A stretch of 64,000 bases of DNA from Bog-756 sp963829235. GTDB lineage: Bacteria; Actinomycetota; Acidimicrobiia; Acidimicrobiales; RAAP-2. The notes below the pieces were generated by a model. That model did no database searches. It had not been told where the DNA came from and saw only the letters and a list, made by a program, of their open reading frames with translations. The position numbers were made by a program, and so were the translations under genes. Below are positions 1 to 8,562 of this stretch, piece after piece (positions within the stretch are counted from its first letter, which is position 1; each line of letters begins with the position of its first letter). The DNA lies in contig CAWHIF010000003.1 of NCBI GenBank assembly GCA_963829235.1, positions 372,001 through 436,000 of the forward strand. Direction: 5' to 3'.

Positions 1-2
1 CA

Positions 3-2558
3 CCGCCCTATTCGAGCATCCTGCCCCCGGCGGGCTACGTGCCCGCAGCCACGGCCCAGCCCGGCACCGACGGGGACGGGACCCTCTATGAGGTCCTCAA
101 CCCGCTCATCTCGGAGTACGACTCCTACTTCACCGCCGCCACCCCCTATGTGCAGCTGACCCTCGGCGGGGTGGGCCAGGTGCTGGCCGACCAGACGGCC
201 TGGTCGGCGGCCCAGACCGCAGGCACGGTCAAGGCCACCGAGGAGAACGGCGTGGTCACGGTGACCAACACCGGCACCGGGGCGGTCAACGTCCCGGTCA
301 CCGTGCCCCCGGGCACGACGGTCGGGGGCGCCGCCTTCGGCTCGGCCTATGACGGCCAGCTGTCGGGCTGGACCAGTGTGGCCGGCACCGGCTCGGCCAC
401 CCTGACCGAGAACGTGGGCCCGACCATCACCAGCGCCAACTCGGCTGCCTCCAACGTGGGTGCGCCCTTTTCCACCACCGTGACCACCACCGGGTCCCCG
501 GCTCCGGCCCTCACCGAGACCGGGTCCCTGCCCACCGGGGTCACCTTCGTCGACAACGGCAACGGGACGGCCACCATCTCGGGCACCCCGGCCGCCGGCA
601 CCGGGGCCTCCTACCCGATCACCATCACGGCCAAGAACGCCAACGGGACCGCCACCCAGGTCTTCACCCTGACCAACGCCCAGGCCCCGACCATCACCTC
701 CGCGTCGACGGCCGCCTTCGTCGTGGGCACCGCCGGCACCTACACGGTGACCACCACCGGGTACCCGGCCGCCACCATCACCGAGTCGGGCACCCTGCCG
801 ACAGGCCTCACCTTTACCGCCGGGACCACCGGGTCGGCCACCATCTCGGGCACCCCGGCCAGCGGCACGGCCGGGACCTACCCGGTGACCGTCACGGCCA
901 CCAACGTCAGCGATGACTCGACGTCCACCCTGGACCTCACCATCACGGTGAGTGCCAGCGCCGCTCCGGCCATCACCAGCGCGGGGACGGCCGACTTCAC
1001 CCTGGGCACGGCCGGCGCCTTCGCCGTGACCACCACCGGTTCGCCCACCCCGGCCATCACCGAGACGGGCACCCTGCCCGCCGGGCTCACCTTTGTCGAC
1101 CAGCACAACGGCACCGCCCTCTTGTCGGGGACCCCGACGGCCACCGGCACGACCGCCCTCACCGTCACCGCGGCCAACGGCAACGCCCCGAACGCCACCC
1201 AGACCCTCACCGTCGTCGTGGGCCAGGCCCCGGCCATCACCAGTGCCACCTCGACCTCGTTCGCCCCCGGGGTGGCCGGGTCCTTCTCGGTGACCACCAC
1301 CGGGTACCCGGCCCCCGCCCTGGGTGAGACCGGAACCCTTCCCACCGGGGTCACCTTCGTCGACAACGGCAACGGCACGGCCACCCTGGCCGGCACGGCC
1401 ACGGCCGGCGGCACCTACCCACTCACCCTCACCGCCGTCAACGGCACCGGCATCATCACCCAGGCCTTCACGCTGAACGTGGCGGCGGCATCGATCGTCA
1501 TCACCAGTGCCAGTTCGGACACCGCCAAGGTCGGCACCGCCTTCACCTTCCCGGTGACGGCGACCGGTTCCCCGACACCGACCCTCTCAGAGACCGGCGC
1601 CCTGCCCGCGGGGGTCACCTTCACCGCCGGGGCAGCCGGCACGGCCAAGCTAAGCGGCACACCGACCGCGGGCGGTGTGTTCCCCCTCACCATCAGCGCG
1701 GCCAACACCTCGGGTACGGTGACCCAGGCCTTCACGCTCACCGTCGACCAGGCCCCGGCCATCACCAGCCCGGCCTCGTACACCGCGGCCACCGGCACCG
1801 CCTTCAGCTTCCCGGTGACCACGACGGGTACCCCGGCGGCGACCCTCACCGGGACCGGAACCCTGCCCAACGGCGTCACCTTCACGGCCGGAACCAACGG
1901 AACGGCGACGCTGGCCGGCACGGCCACCACCGCGGGGACGTCGCACCTGACCATTACCGCCACCAACGCTTCGGGCACGGTGACCCAGGCCTTCACGCTG
2001 ACCGTTGCCGCCTCCTCGGCGCCGACCTTCGCCAGCGCGGCGTCGGACACCGTCACCCTCGGCGACTCCTTCTCCTTCGCGGTCAAGGCCGGCGGCGCCC
2101 CGTCGCCGACCCTCACCGAGACGGGTGCCCTGCCCGCGGGCGTCACCTTCACCGCGGCCGCCAACGGCACGGCCACCATCGCCGGCACCGCGACGGCCAG
2201 CGGCGCATTCCGGCTCACCCTCACCGCGACCAACAAGTTGGGAACGGTGACCCAGGCCTTCACGCTCACCGTCGACCAGGCCCCGACCATCACCAGCGCG
2301 GCGTCGGACACCGTCACCTCCGGCACCGCCTTCTCGTTCACGGTGCAGACGACCGGCTACCCGGTGGCGACTCTCCTCGAGCTCGGTTTCCTGCCGGCAG
2401 GAGTCACGCTCGTGAACAACGGGAACGGGACGGCCACCATCTCGGGCACGCCCAGGGCGACCACGACCCAGACGTCAACGCTGCTCATCCTGGCCATCAG
2501 CCCGACAGGATTGGTGGCCCAGACCTTCACGCTCACCGTCAGCCCGCCCGCCCGCTAA
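3..2558 (+). CDS. Secreted protein with eight C-terminal Ig-like repeats (5' partial)
   Basis: The frame is open from the window edge, so the GTG at 39 is probably internal and the N-terminus lies outside. About 850 residues are visible. From about 420 to 2549 the protein is eight tandem repeats of roughly 85-90 residues. Each has the pattern of putative Ig folds: an ITSA start, a VTTTGxPxPxxTETGxLPxGVTF core, a GTATISGTP turn, and an AFTLTV end. No membrane anchor or sortase signal follows the last repeat; the protein ends SPPAR. Such arrays are usually extracellular stalks or adhesion and carbohydrate-binding modules. The visible non-repeat part (about 130 residues) could be the end of a catalytic domain that I cannot identify. 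Function is unknown; the repeat architecture is certain. Confidence 0.85.
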   Translation, partial: PPYSSILPPAGYVPAATAQPGTDGDGTLYEVLNPLISEYDSYFTAATPYVQLTLGGVGQVLADQTAWSAAQTAGTVKATEENGVVTVTNTGTGAVNVPVTVPPGTTVGGAAFGSAYDGQLSGWTSVAGTGSATLTENVGPTITSANSAASNVGAPFSTTVTTTGSPAPALTETGSLPTGVTFVDNGNGTATISGTPAAGTGASYPITITAKNANGTATQVFTLTNAQAPTITSASTAAFVVGTAGTYTVTTTGYPAATITESGTLPTGLTFTAGTTGSATISGTPASGTAGTYPVTVTATNVSDDSTSTLDLTITVSASAAPAITSAGTADFTLGTAGAFAVTTTGSPTPAITETGTLPAGLTFVDQHNGTALLSGTPTATGTTALTVTAANGNAPNATQTLTVVVGQAPAITSATSTSFAPGVAGSFSVTTTGYPAPALGETGTLPTGVTFVDNGNGTATLAGTATAGGTYPLTLTAVNGTGIITQAFTLNVAAASIVITSASSDTAKVGTAFTFPVTATGSPTPTLSETGALPAGVTFTAGAAGTAKLSGTPTAGGVFPLTISAANTSGTVTQAFTLTVDQAPAITSPASYTAATGTAFSFPVTTTGTPAATLTGTGTLPNGVTFTAGTNGTATLAGTATTAGTSHLTITATNASGTVTQAFTLTVAASSAPTFASAASDTVTLGDSFSFAVKAGGAPSPTLTETGALPAGVTFTAAANGTATIAGTATASGAFRLTLTATNKLGTVTQAFTLTVDQAPTITSAASDTVTSGTAFSFTVQTTGYPVATLLELGFLPAGVTLVNNGNGTATISGTPRATTTQTSTLLILAISPTGLVAQTFTLTVSPPAR

Positions 2559-2612
2559 CAGGCGACCACGGAATCGGCCACCATCGGGAAGGCATTCACG
2601 TCACCGTGAGGC

Positions 2613-3095
2613 TCAGCCGGCCCATTGCGCCGTCCATTCCCCGGCTTCCTGACCGGAGATGACATTGAGCCGGTTCCAGGTATTGATGGATGCGATACAG
2701 ACGATCAGGGCAGCCAGACCCTGCCCGTCATAGTGCTTGGCCGCCTCGTCGAACACCGCGTCCGACACCGGGTCGGCCTGGTCGGCGAGCCGGGTCCCCG
2801 CCTCGGTCAAGGCCAGGGCGGCCCGCTCGGCGTCGGTGAAGTACGGGGCATCCCTCCATGCGGCCACGGTGAAGAGGCGCTCGTCGGTCTCCCCGGCCTT
2901 CTTCGCTCCGCGGGTGTGCATGTCCAAGCAGACGGCACAGCCGTTGATCTGGCTGGCGCGCAGACTGATGAGGTCAACCGTCGCCTGCGGCACACCGGCC
3001 TGGTTCGCGGCTGCTTTGGCCGCCTGGCCGAGGCTCTGGAGGGCGTCGATGACGCCCGGCACGCTGAGGGCGGGACTTGAAATCCGGGATTTCAT
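2613..3095 (-). CDS. AhpD-like carboxymuconolactone decarboxylase family protein
   Basis: This 160-residue protein has the AhpD signature: Cys53-x-x-Cys56 followed by His60 in a CAVCLDMH context, then a long helical C-terminal half. The family comprises alkylhydroperoxidase-type thiol proteins and decarboxylases; the CxxC/His centre favours a redox (peroxidase-like) role. It is transcribed divergently from an ECF41-type sigma factor at 3405. Genes of this family are the typical ECF41 neighbours and targets (the COE group: carboxymuconolactone decarboxylases, oxidoreductases, epimerases). An ECF41-like promoter (GGTCACA-N16-TGTC) sits about 50-75 bp upstream. The natural substrate is unknown. 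Confidence 0.88.
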   Translation of the reverse strand: MKSRISSPALSVPGVIDALQSLGQAAKAAANQAGVPQATVDLISLRASQINGCAVCLDMHTRGAKKAGETDERLFTVAAWRDAPYFTDAERAALALTEAGTRLADQADPVSDAVFDEAAKHYDGQGLAALIVCIASINTWNRLNVISGQEAGEWTAQWAG

Positions 3096-3145
3096 TGTTG
3101 CTCCTTACTTCTTGCATCGATTGGATGGGGTGCGTCACCCTCTCT

Positions 3146-3172
3146 GACACCCGGCAACCATGGAATGTGACC
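3146..3172 (-). promoter_or_regulatory. Candidate ECF41 promoter of the AhpD-like gene
   Basis: Read on the minus strand this is GGTCACA, 16 nt, TGTC. It is close to the published ECF41 promoter pattern (TGTCACA at -35, CGTC at -10). It has the same spacing as the element in front of the sigma gene itself. Confidence 0.55.
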
Positions 3173-3343
3173 GGTCCGGGGAAAGTCGGCCGTTGGCCAG
3201 GGGATCTTGGGCGGAGCACCCTCTCCGGCTGAAGGCCGGTGCGAGGCTGTGCCGCGGACCCACTCCCTCACCCCGACCGCTCGCGGTCATCCCCGACCGC
3301 AACTGCTCGCTGCCGGTCGGCATCGGACGAGTCCATCCACGCT

Positions 3344-3370
3344 TGTCACATCCGCGGTCGCTGCGGGGTC
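3344..3370 (+). promoter_or_regulatory. Candidate ECF41 autoregulatory promoter
   Basis: TGTCACA at 3344-3350, a 16-nt spacer and GGTC at 3367-3370, about 35 bp before the sigma factor start. The -35 is a perfect match to the ECF41 consensus as I know it and the -10 matches 3 of 4 bases. Confidence 0.6.
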
Positions 3371-3404
3371 ATCGTGGTGACCCTTTTCAGCAAGGATGTG
3401 CCTG

Positions 3405-4295
3405 ATGGATGAGAACGACTGGCTGGCGGAGCGCTTCGAGGAACAGAGGTCCCGCCTGCGAGCGGTCGCCTACCGGATGCTGGGCTCGCTCACCGAGGCC
3501 GATGATGCCGTCCAGGACGCATGGGTGCGAGTCAGCCGGGCGGAGGTCGACCGAATCGAGAATCTCGGCGGGTGGTTGACGACAATCGTCGCCCGGGTCT
3601 GTCTCAACATGCTCCGGTCGCGCAATGTCCGGCGCGAGGAGCCCTGGGAGGTGCACCTCCCGGATCCGGTCATCAGTCGCGAGGGAGAGCTTCGGCCCGA
3701 GGAAGAGGCGCTGCTCGCCGATTCGGTCGGCTTGGCGCTCCAGGTGGTACTGGACACTCTGGCCCCAGCCGAGCGGCTGGCGTTCGTTCTCCACGACATG
3801 TTCGACCTGCCATTCGAGGAGATCGCGCCCATGGTGGGGCGATCGCCGGCCGCGGCCAGGCAGCTGGCAAGTCGGGCGCGGCGCCGGGTCAAAGGCGCCG
3901 ACGTCCCCACACCGGGCCCCGATTTCGCTCGTCAACGCGCGGTGGTCGATGCCTTCTACTCGGCCGCCCGCAGCGGCGACTTCGACTCCCTGGTTGACCT
4001 ACTCCACCCCGACGTCGTGCTGCGGGCGGACTTCGGTCCCGGCCGCCCGGCAGCGTCCACTGTCGTCCACGGCCCAGCCGCCGTCGCCCGGCAGGCGCGC
4101 CTGGGCGCCAATCCGGCGGCACAGATCCACCCCGCGTCGGTGAACGGCGCCGCGGGGGTCGTGATCACCCTGCATGGGCGGCCTCACGGCGTGATGGCCT
4201 TCACCGTCGCCGACGGGAAGATCGTCGAGATCGACGTGATCGGCGATCCTGATCGGGTCGCCAGGGTCGCATCGGCTGTCCTCCGGAGCGAGTAA
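3405..4295 (+). CDS. ECF41-type RNA polymerase sigma factor with SnoaL-like C-terminal domain
   Basis: This 296-residue protein has sigma region 2 (residues about 10-75, with AYRMLGSLTEADDAVQDAWVR), region 4 (about 115-170, ending ARQLASRARRRV) and a C-terminal SnoaL/NTF2-like domain (about 180-290) instead of an anti-sigma partner. That fusion defines the ECF41/SigJ group, in which the C-terminal extension regulates the sigma factor in cis. I place the start at the ATG at 3405 because AAGGA (3392-3396) lies 8 nt upstream; an in-frame ATG at 3396 lies inside that ribosome-binding site. The divergent AhpD-like gene is the expected target. The signal sensed is unknown. Confidence 0.9.
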   Translation: MDENDWLAERFEEQRSRLRAVAYRMLGSLTEADDAVQDAWVRVSRAEVDRIENLGGWLTTIVARVCLNMLRSRNVRREEPWEVHLPDPVISREGELRPEEEALLADSVGLALQVVLDTLAPAERLAFVLHDMFDLPFEEIAPMVGRSPAAARQLASRARRRVKGADVPTPGPDFARQRAVVDAFYSAARSGDFDSLVDLLHPDVVLRADFGPGRPAASTVVHGPAAVARQARLGANPAAQIHPASVNGAAGVVITLHGRPHGVMAFTVADGKIVEIDVIGDPDRVARVASAVLRSE

Positions 4296-4387
4296 TCGAG
4301 TACTACCCTGCCGTGAAACTTGGCTTCTTCGGGCTGTCCATAGACTTATGCACCTGGCCGGCCGGCATGCGATAGAGGAGGCGAGCG

Positions 4388-4990
4388 ATGAACTTCACGA
4401 GAGGGTTTCGCAGCCGGGGGCCACGCGACCCGCGTCTGCCGCCGGGCCAGTACGACGTAGGTTCGGACTGGCCGGTGCTCACCGCCGAAGCCACACCGAC
4501 CCTCCGCACGGAGGACTGGACCTTCTCCGTCCGGGGGTTGGTCGAATCGCCGACCGTCTGGACGTGGGAGGAGATGCAGGCGCTGCCGGATTCGACCTAC
4601 TCGGGCGACATCCACTGTGTCACCACCTGGTCGAAGCTCGGCGTCACCTTCCGGGGCGTGTCGGTCGACACCCTGCTGGCGGCAGCCCGACCGATGCCAT
4701 CGGCAAGCTTCGTGCTGGCCACCTCCCACACCGGGTACTCCACCAACCTGCCCCTGGCCGACATGACCGGGGGCAAGGCCTGGGTGGTCTGGGAGTTCGA
4801 GGGCGAACCCTTGGCCCGAGTACACGGGGGGCCGGCCCGTCTGCTCGTGCCCCATCTCTACTTCTGGAAGAGTGCCAAGTGGGTCTCCGGACTCGAACTG
4901 CTGGACCACGATCAGCCGGGGTTCTGGGAGCAGAACGGCTATCACGACCACGGAGACCCCTGGCTCGAGCAGCGCTACCAAGGTGACTGA
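4388..4990 (+). CDS. Sulfite oxidase-like molybdopterin oxidoreductase
   Basis: This 200-residue protein has the oxidoreductase molybdopterin-binding fold of the sulfite-oxidase/YedY (MsrP) type without a dimerisation domain. The conserved cysteine is Cys77 in IHCVTTWSK, expected to ligate molybdenum. Other landmarks are LVESPTVWTWEEMQALP, the HTGYSTNLPL segment, and HGGPARLLVPHLYFWKSAKW. No Tat signal is visible, so the protein is probably cytoplasmic. A good GAGGAG ribosome-binding site precedes the ATG. The next gene overlaps by 8 nt and encodes a flavin reductase, so the pair probably forms a two-component reductase in which electrons pass from NAD(P)H through FAD to the Mo centre. The substrate cannot be read from sequence. 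Confidence 0.88.
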   Translation: MNFTRGFRSRGPRDPRLPPGQYDVGSDWPVLTAEATPTLRTEDWTFSVRGLVESPTVWTWEEMQALPDSTYSGDIHCVTTWSKLGVTFRGVSVDTLLAAARPMPSASFVLATSHTGYSTNLPLADMTGGKAWVVWEFEGEPLARVHGGPARLLVPHLYFWKSAKWVSGLELLDHDQPGFWEQNGYHDHGDPWLEQRYQGD

Positions 4991-5705
4991 GCCCGTCCTC
5001 CCGGTGCCACCTCCGGGGAAGTGGCAGAACGCCACCGTCGTGGACACCCGTCCCGAGACGGCCTCGGCCAAGACCTTCCGGCTGGCCTTGGATATGCCGG
5101 CCGAGTACCTGGCCGGCCAGCACTACGTGGTCCGCCTGACCGCTCCAGACGGCTACACGGCGTCCCGCTCCTACTCGGTCGGCTCGGCTCCCGACGGATC
5201 CAGGGAGATCGAGCTCACCGTGGAACGCCTACCCGAGGGTGAGATCTCCTCGTTCCTGCACGACGAGGTGGTGGTCGGCGACACGCTCGAGGTGCGAGGG
5301 CCGATCGGTGGTTGGTTCGTCTGGCGCGGGGACACACCCGCGCTCCTGATCGCCGGAGGCTCCGGTCTGGTGCCGCTGATGGCCATGCTCCGGGTGGCCC
5401 GGCGAATGGGCCGGTCGGACCTGGTCCACCTCATCGTGTCGGTCCGAGCACCCGAGGACCTGTACTACGCCGCCGAACTGCCCGGTCCGGAGACGCAGGT
5501 CCTCTACACCCGCAGAGCGCCCGAGGGCTGGCCACGGCCACCGGCTCGCCTCAGCCTTGATGACCTGCCCTCACCGTTGGCGCCAGGGACGATGGCCTAC
5601 GTGTGCGGATCGTCAGGATTTTCCGATGCCGCCACCGATGTCCTGGGCGGCACCGGCCTACCGGAGCAACGAATACGTGTGGAGCGATTCGGTCCCACCG
5701 GCTGA
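4983..5705 (+). CDS. Ferredoxin-NAD(P)+ reductase-like flavoprotein
   Basis: This 240-residue FNR-superfamily protein has an FAD-binding motif RSYS (in ASRSYSVGSAP), an NAD(P)-binding GGSGLVPLMAMLR segment and the terminal CGSSGFSDAATDVL nucleotide-binding motif. There is no 2Fe-2S ferredoxin domain. I start it at the GTG at 4983, which overlaps the stop of the molybdopterin protein, because the frame upstream of it only encodes residues unlike the family. The overlap implies translational coupling. It is the probable electron donor to the upstream Mo enzyme. Confidence 0.85.
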   Translation: MTEPVLPVPPPGKWQNATVVDTRPETASAKTFRLALDMPAEYLAGQHYVVRLTAPDGYTASRSYSVGSAPDGSREIELTVERLPEGEISSFLHDEVVVGDTLEVRGPIGGWFVWRGDTPALLIAGGSGLVPLMAMLRVARRMGRSDLVHLIVSVRAPEDLYYAAELPGPETQVLYTRRAPEGWPRPPARLSLDDLPSPLAPGTMAYVCGSSGFSDAATDVLGGTGLPEQRIRVERFGPTG

Positions 5706-5762
5706 CGATGACGCGCGGCAACCGGTTCACATTTCCGCAGTGACACGCAGCCCGGCCCGCGG

Positions 5763-6479
5763 CTAGCCGGCGTCGTATCCATCGTGGCGGCGGAACCACG
5801 ACATGTCGCCCTCGTTGCGGCCCAACGGTGTGCGGTCGAGCCACTGCCACATGGTCCAGAGTGCGTCGAGGCCGCGGGCGTAGGCGGAATAGGTGTGGTA
5901 CACGTCGTCACCGTCGCGGGCGAACGCGCTCATGCCGGGCTGCTCGCCCGACCAGTCGCGCCAGGCGACGTTCTCTGCCTCGAGCTGCACCTGATCCTTG
6001 TAGTTGTACTCAACCGGGGCCACGGTGGGATCGATCGTCACGTGGAAGTCGTAGTTGAAGTCGCTTCGTCCCGACGAAGCCCACGGGAAGCTCCAGCCCA
6101 TCCGGTCCCGGTAGGCGAGCAACTTCTCGAGCGGCCCCCGCGACACCGCGGTGAACGCGACGTCGTGATTCTGGAGGTGGAGATACGTCTCGTCGAAGCC
6201 GTCGGCCAGCGACGAACAGCTCGGGCAGCCTTCATCCCAGTCGGAGTCGAACATGAAGTGATAAACGAGCAGCTGCGAACGCCCCCGGAACAGGTCGGCG
6301 AGCGAGGCTTCGCCGCCTCCGGTGTCGAAAGCGTATTCCTTGTCGAGGCGTACCCACGGCATCTCCTGACGTCGGCGAGCCACGTCGTCGTTCAGGCGGG
6401 TCAGCTCCTTTTCGGCTGTCAACAGATCGAGTCGGGCTGCGAGCCACTCGTCGCGGGTTCCGATGCGGTGGTTCGTCAT
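5763..6479 (-). CDS. DUF899 family thioredoxin-like protein
   Basis: This 238-residue protein matches the DUF899 family pattern: an N-terminal EWLAARxxLLxxEKELTRLxDxxARRRQEMPWV helix, FDTxxGxxSLADLFxGRSQLLVYHFMF, then DEGCPSCSSLADGFD, and an HTYSAYARGLD segment near the end. The fold is thioredoxin-like with one CPSC pair. The role is probably redox or detoxification but is not established. The ATG at 6479 is chosen because AAGGAGG lies 7 nt upstream. It is last in a same-strand run (SDR, AHSA1, DUF899) that is likely an operon controlled by the divergent HxlR regulator. Confidence 0.88.
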   Translation of the reverse strand: MTNHRIGTRDEWLAARLDLLTAEKELTRLNDDVARRRQEMPWVRLDKEYAFDTGGGEASLADLFRGRSQLLVYHFMFDSDWDEGCPSCSSLADGFDETYLHLQNHDVAFTAVSRGPLEKLLAYRDRMGWSFPWASSGRSDFNYDFHVTIDPTVAPVEYNYKDQVQLEAENVAWRDWSGEQPGMSAFARDGDDVYHTYSAYARGLDALWTMWQWLDRTPLGRNEGDMSWFRRHDGYDAG

Positions 6480-6592
6480 CAGTGGATCCTCCTTTTGGTT
6501 CGGCGCATGCGCCACCCCTCTGTCATCTTCTCCTCCTTCCGGCGGACGGGCCACCTTCTAGCCCAGCGTCCAGCCCGGTGATTCGTCGCCCT

Positions 6593-7039
6593 CTATTCCT
6601 TCCCGTTGGGCTCACCATTCCCCGTGGTGATCAATTTCCGCAGGCTGCCGTTGATGTAGAAGCCCCAGGCGCTCGAACAGTTGTCGAAACACTCGGCCTC
6701 GGGAACGAGTCCCACGTGGGTGAAGCGGACCTCTGTCTTATCGCCCGCTTTTGAGATATCGAACGTGATGTCCGTACCCGTCCACTCGGTCTTGTCCTGG
6801 GTGAAGTTGAGGAAGCCGTCCAGCACGTGCCAAGCGACCCTCTGGCCGGGAATCAACTCCGTGATCTGCTGGTGCGAGTAGTGGACGTCCTGGTAACGAT
6901 AGGTCCACTCGGCGCCGAGTTGGTCGGTGCTTCCTTCGATCTCTCCTGACCACCATCCACGGACATTGCTGATGGCCGCGAAGACTTCCTCCGGGGTCTG
7001 GTCTACGGCAAAGGCGGTGGTGAAGTTTGGGGCATACAT
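6593..7039 (-). CDS. SRPBCC (AHSA1-like) domain protein
   Basis: This 148-residue single-domain START/SRPBCC-fold protein begins FTTAFAVDQTPEEVFAAISNVRGWWSGEIEG. It has the typical TxVRFTHVGL strand and a C-terminal helix (SSAWGFYINGSLRKLI). This fold binds hydrophobic ligands, and the bacterial AHSA1-like branch has no fixed enzymatic role. AAGGAGA precedes the ATG. It lies between the SDR and DUF899 genes on the same strand, consistent with an operon. Confidence 0.87.
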   Translation of the reverse strand: MYAPNFTTAFAVDQTPEEVFAAISNVRGWWSGEIEGSTDQLGAEWTYRYQDVHYSHQQITELIPGQRVAWHVLDGFLNFTQDKTEWTGTDITFDISKAGDKTEVRFTHVGLVPEAECFDNCSSAWGFYINGSLRKLITTGNGEPNGKE

Positions 7040-7083
7040 GGTTCTCTCCTTTGGGTGCCGAATCTCGGGTTGGTCTTGACGGG

Positions 7084-7809
7084 CTAGGCGTTGACGGGCT
7101 GGGGCGGTACGAACGAGGCACTCTCACGCTCCATCGCCTTGACCGGACCGCTGCGCCACCCCTCCGCCAGGGAGGCCGACATGGGGTCGGGGAAGATGTC
7201 TTCGTCCCCGTTTTCGATGCCGTCGAGAATGGCCCGTGCAACGGACTCCCGAGTGGCCTTCGGGATCTCGAAGCCCCGGGTCATCTCGGTGTCGGTGGGT
7301 CCGGTCAGGACAGCGTGGACCGTGACGCCCTGTCCGGCCAACAGGGCACGCAGCGACTGGGTCATGTTGAAGGTGGCCGCCTTCGAGATCGCGTAGGACG
7401 GCGTCAGCGGCAACGGGGCAAGGGCCATGAGCGACACGTTGTTGACGACGGCTCCCCGCGACCGCGTCAGCAACGGCAGGAATGCCTGTGTCACGCCGTA
7501 CGGGCCGAAGAAATTGACTTCAAGAGCCTGCTCCAGCGTCCCGCGATCGTTGAGGTCATCGTACGGCGCCACTCCGGCGTTGTTGATGAGAATGTCGAGA
7601 GATTCGACCCTCCCGACCGCGTCCCGGATCTGCCCCGCGTCGGTCACGTCCAGGGTCAGCGGCGTGACGCGGTCGTCGGGGTGGGCCAGCGGCTGGCGCG
7701 TGCCGGCATACACCTGCTTCGCATCTCTTCTCAGGGCTTCCTCGACCAACGCCTGCCCGATGCCACGGTTGGCCCCGGTGATCAGAACTGATTTGCCGGC
7801 GATTGTCAT
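7084..7809 (-). CDS. Short-chain dehydrogenase/reductase (SDR)
   Basis: This 241-residue classical SDR has the cofactor motif TGANRGIG near the N-terminus, NNAG (ILINNAGVAPYDD), catalytic Ser in NNVSLMA, and the YxxxK pair in PSYAISKAA. The ATG at 7809 follows an AAGGAGG ribosome-binding site. It is the first gene of a likely three-gene operon (SDR, AHSA1-like, DUF899) and is divergent from an HxlR regulator. Tandem palindromes in the intergenic space suggest control by that regulator. The substrate is unknown. Confidence 0.9.
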   Translation of the reverse strand: MTIAGKSVLITGANRGIGQALVEEALRRDAKQVYAGTRQPLAHPDDRVTPLTLDVTDAGQIRDAVGRVESLDILINNAGVAPYDDLNDRGTLEQALEVNFFGPYGVTQAFLPLLTRSRGAVVNNVSLMALAPLPLTPSYAISKAATFNMTQSLRALLAGQGVTVHAVLTGPTDTEMTRGFEIPKATRESVARAILDGIENGDEDIFPDPMSASLAEGWRSGPVKAMERESASFVPPQPVNA

Positions 7810-7854
7810 GACGTCCTCCTTGTGGGTGCGGCTCCTGGGGATCTCCCATTTCGA

Positions 7855-7899
7855 TTGCATCATGCAAGTGACGATACAGTATTAACTTTCATCATGCAA
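7855..7899. promoter_or_regulatory. Tandem palindromes, candidate HxlR operator
   Basis: TTGCATCATGCAA at 7855-7867 is a perfect 6-1-6 inverted repeat. TTTCATCATGCAA at 7887-7899 is the same element with one mismatch. Their centres are 32 bp apart, three helical turns, in the divergent SDR/HxlR promoter region. The second copy lies at the -35 position of the presumed HxlR promoter. Confidence 0.6.
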
Positions 7900-7920
7900 G
7901 CGAATTGCTATACTGGCAGG

Positions 7921-8394
7921 ATGCTCGGAAAGACCTACGACTCTCAGGTGTGCTCGGCCGCCCGGGCGCTCGAACTGGTAGGCGAGCGGTGGAGCCTCTT
8001 GATCATCAGGGACGCGCTGTTCGCCGGCGCCACCCGCTTCAACGACTTCCTCCGGCTCGGCGTGGCGACGAACATCCTCAAGACCCGACTTGACGGCTTC
8101 GTGGACGCCGGGATCATGGAGCGCCGCGTCTACTCCCGGAATCCGGACCACCACGAATATCTACTGACCGACAAGGGCCGCGAGCTGGCCCCGGTCATCG
8201 TCGCCCTGACCCAATGGGGCGACCGATGGGCGGCCCCCGATGGACCACCCATCCTCTACGTCCATTCAGTCTGTGGGGACCCGATCACCGTGCAGACCAC
8301 CTGTGCCAGCTGCGGCCAGGTCCACGACCCCGCCGAAGTTCACGTGCGACCGGGGCCCGGCATGCCCGCCGACATCGCCGCTCGCATGGGCTGA
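7921..8394 (+). CDS. HxlR-family winged-helix transcriptional regulator
   Basis: This 157-residue protein has the HxlR pattern: CSAARALELVGERWSLLIIRDALFAGATRFNDFLRLGVATNILKTRLDGFVDAGIMERRVYS..HHEYLLTDKGREL. The C-terminal extension has a CASCG pair (CxxC) and a third cysteine (VHSVCGD), possibly a metal or redox sensing site. The ATG at 7921 is preceded by TATACT and 6 nt, so the mRNA is probably leaderless. The divergent SDR operon and tandem palindromes suggest local autoregulation. Confidence 0.88.
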   Translation: MLGKTYDSQVCSAARALELVGERWSLLIIRDALFAGATRFNDFLRLGVATNILKTRLDGFVDAGIMERRVYSRNPDHHEYLLTDKGRELAPVIVALTQWGDRWAAPDGPPILYVHSVCGDPITVQTTCASCGQVHDPAEVHVRPGPGMPADIAARMG

Positions 8395-8562
8395 CAAGGT
8401 CCGGCGGATAACCGGATCGGCGGGGCCATGTCCCGGCGACCAGGAGCACACCCGCCCTTGTGCCGGCCAAGGGTACGCGTACCCCCCGAAAGCGCGGTAC
8501 TGCCTCCAGGCCGGCGATCGGAACCAACGTCTCCTGCCGATCCGGAGAACAGGACGGGAGGA

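Noticed and set aside
3160..3405. An 81-codon plus-strand frame in the AhpD/sigma intergenic space
   Set aside because: It overlaps the two ECF41-like promoters and has no recognisable protein features.
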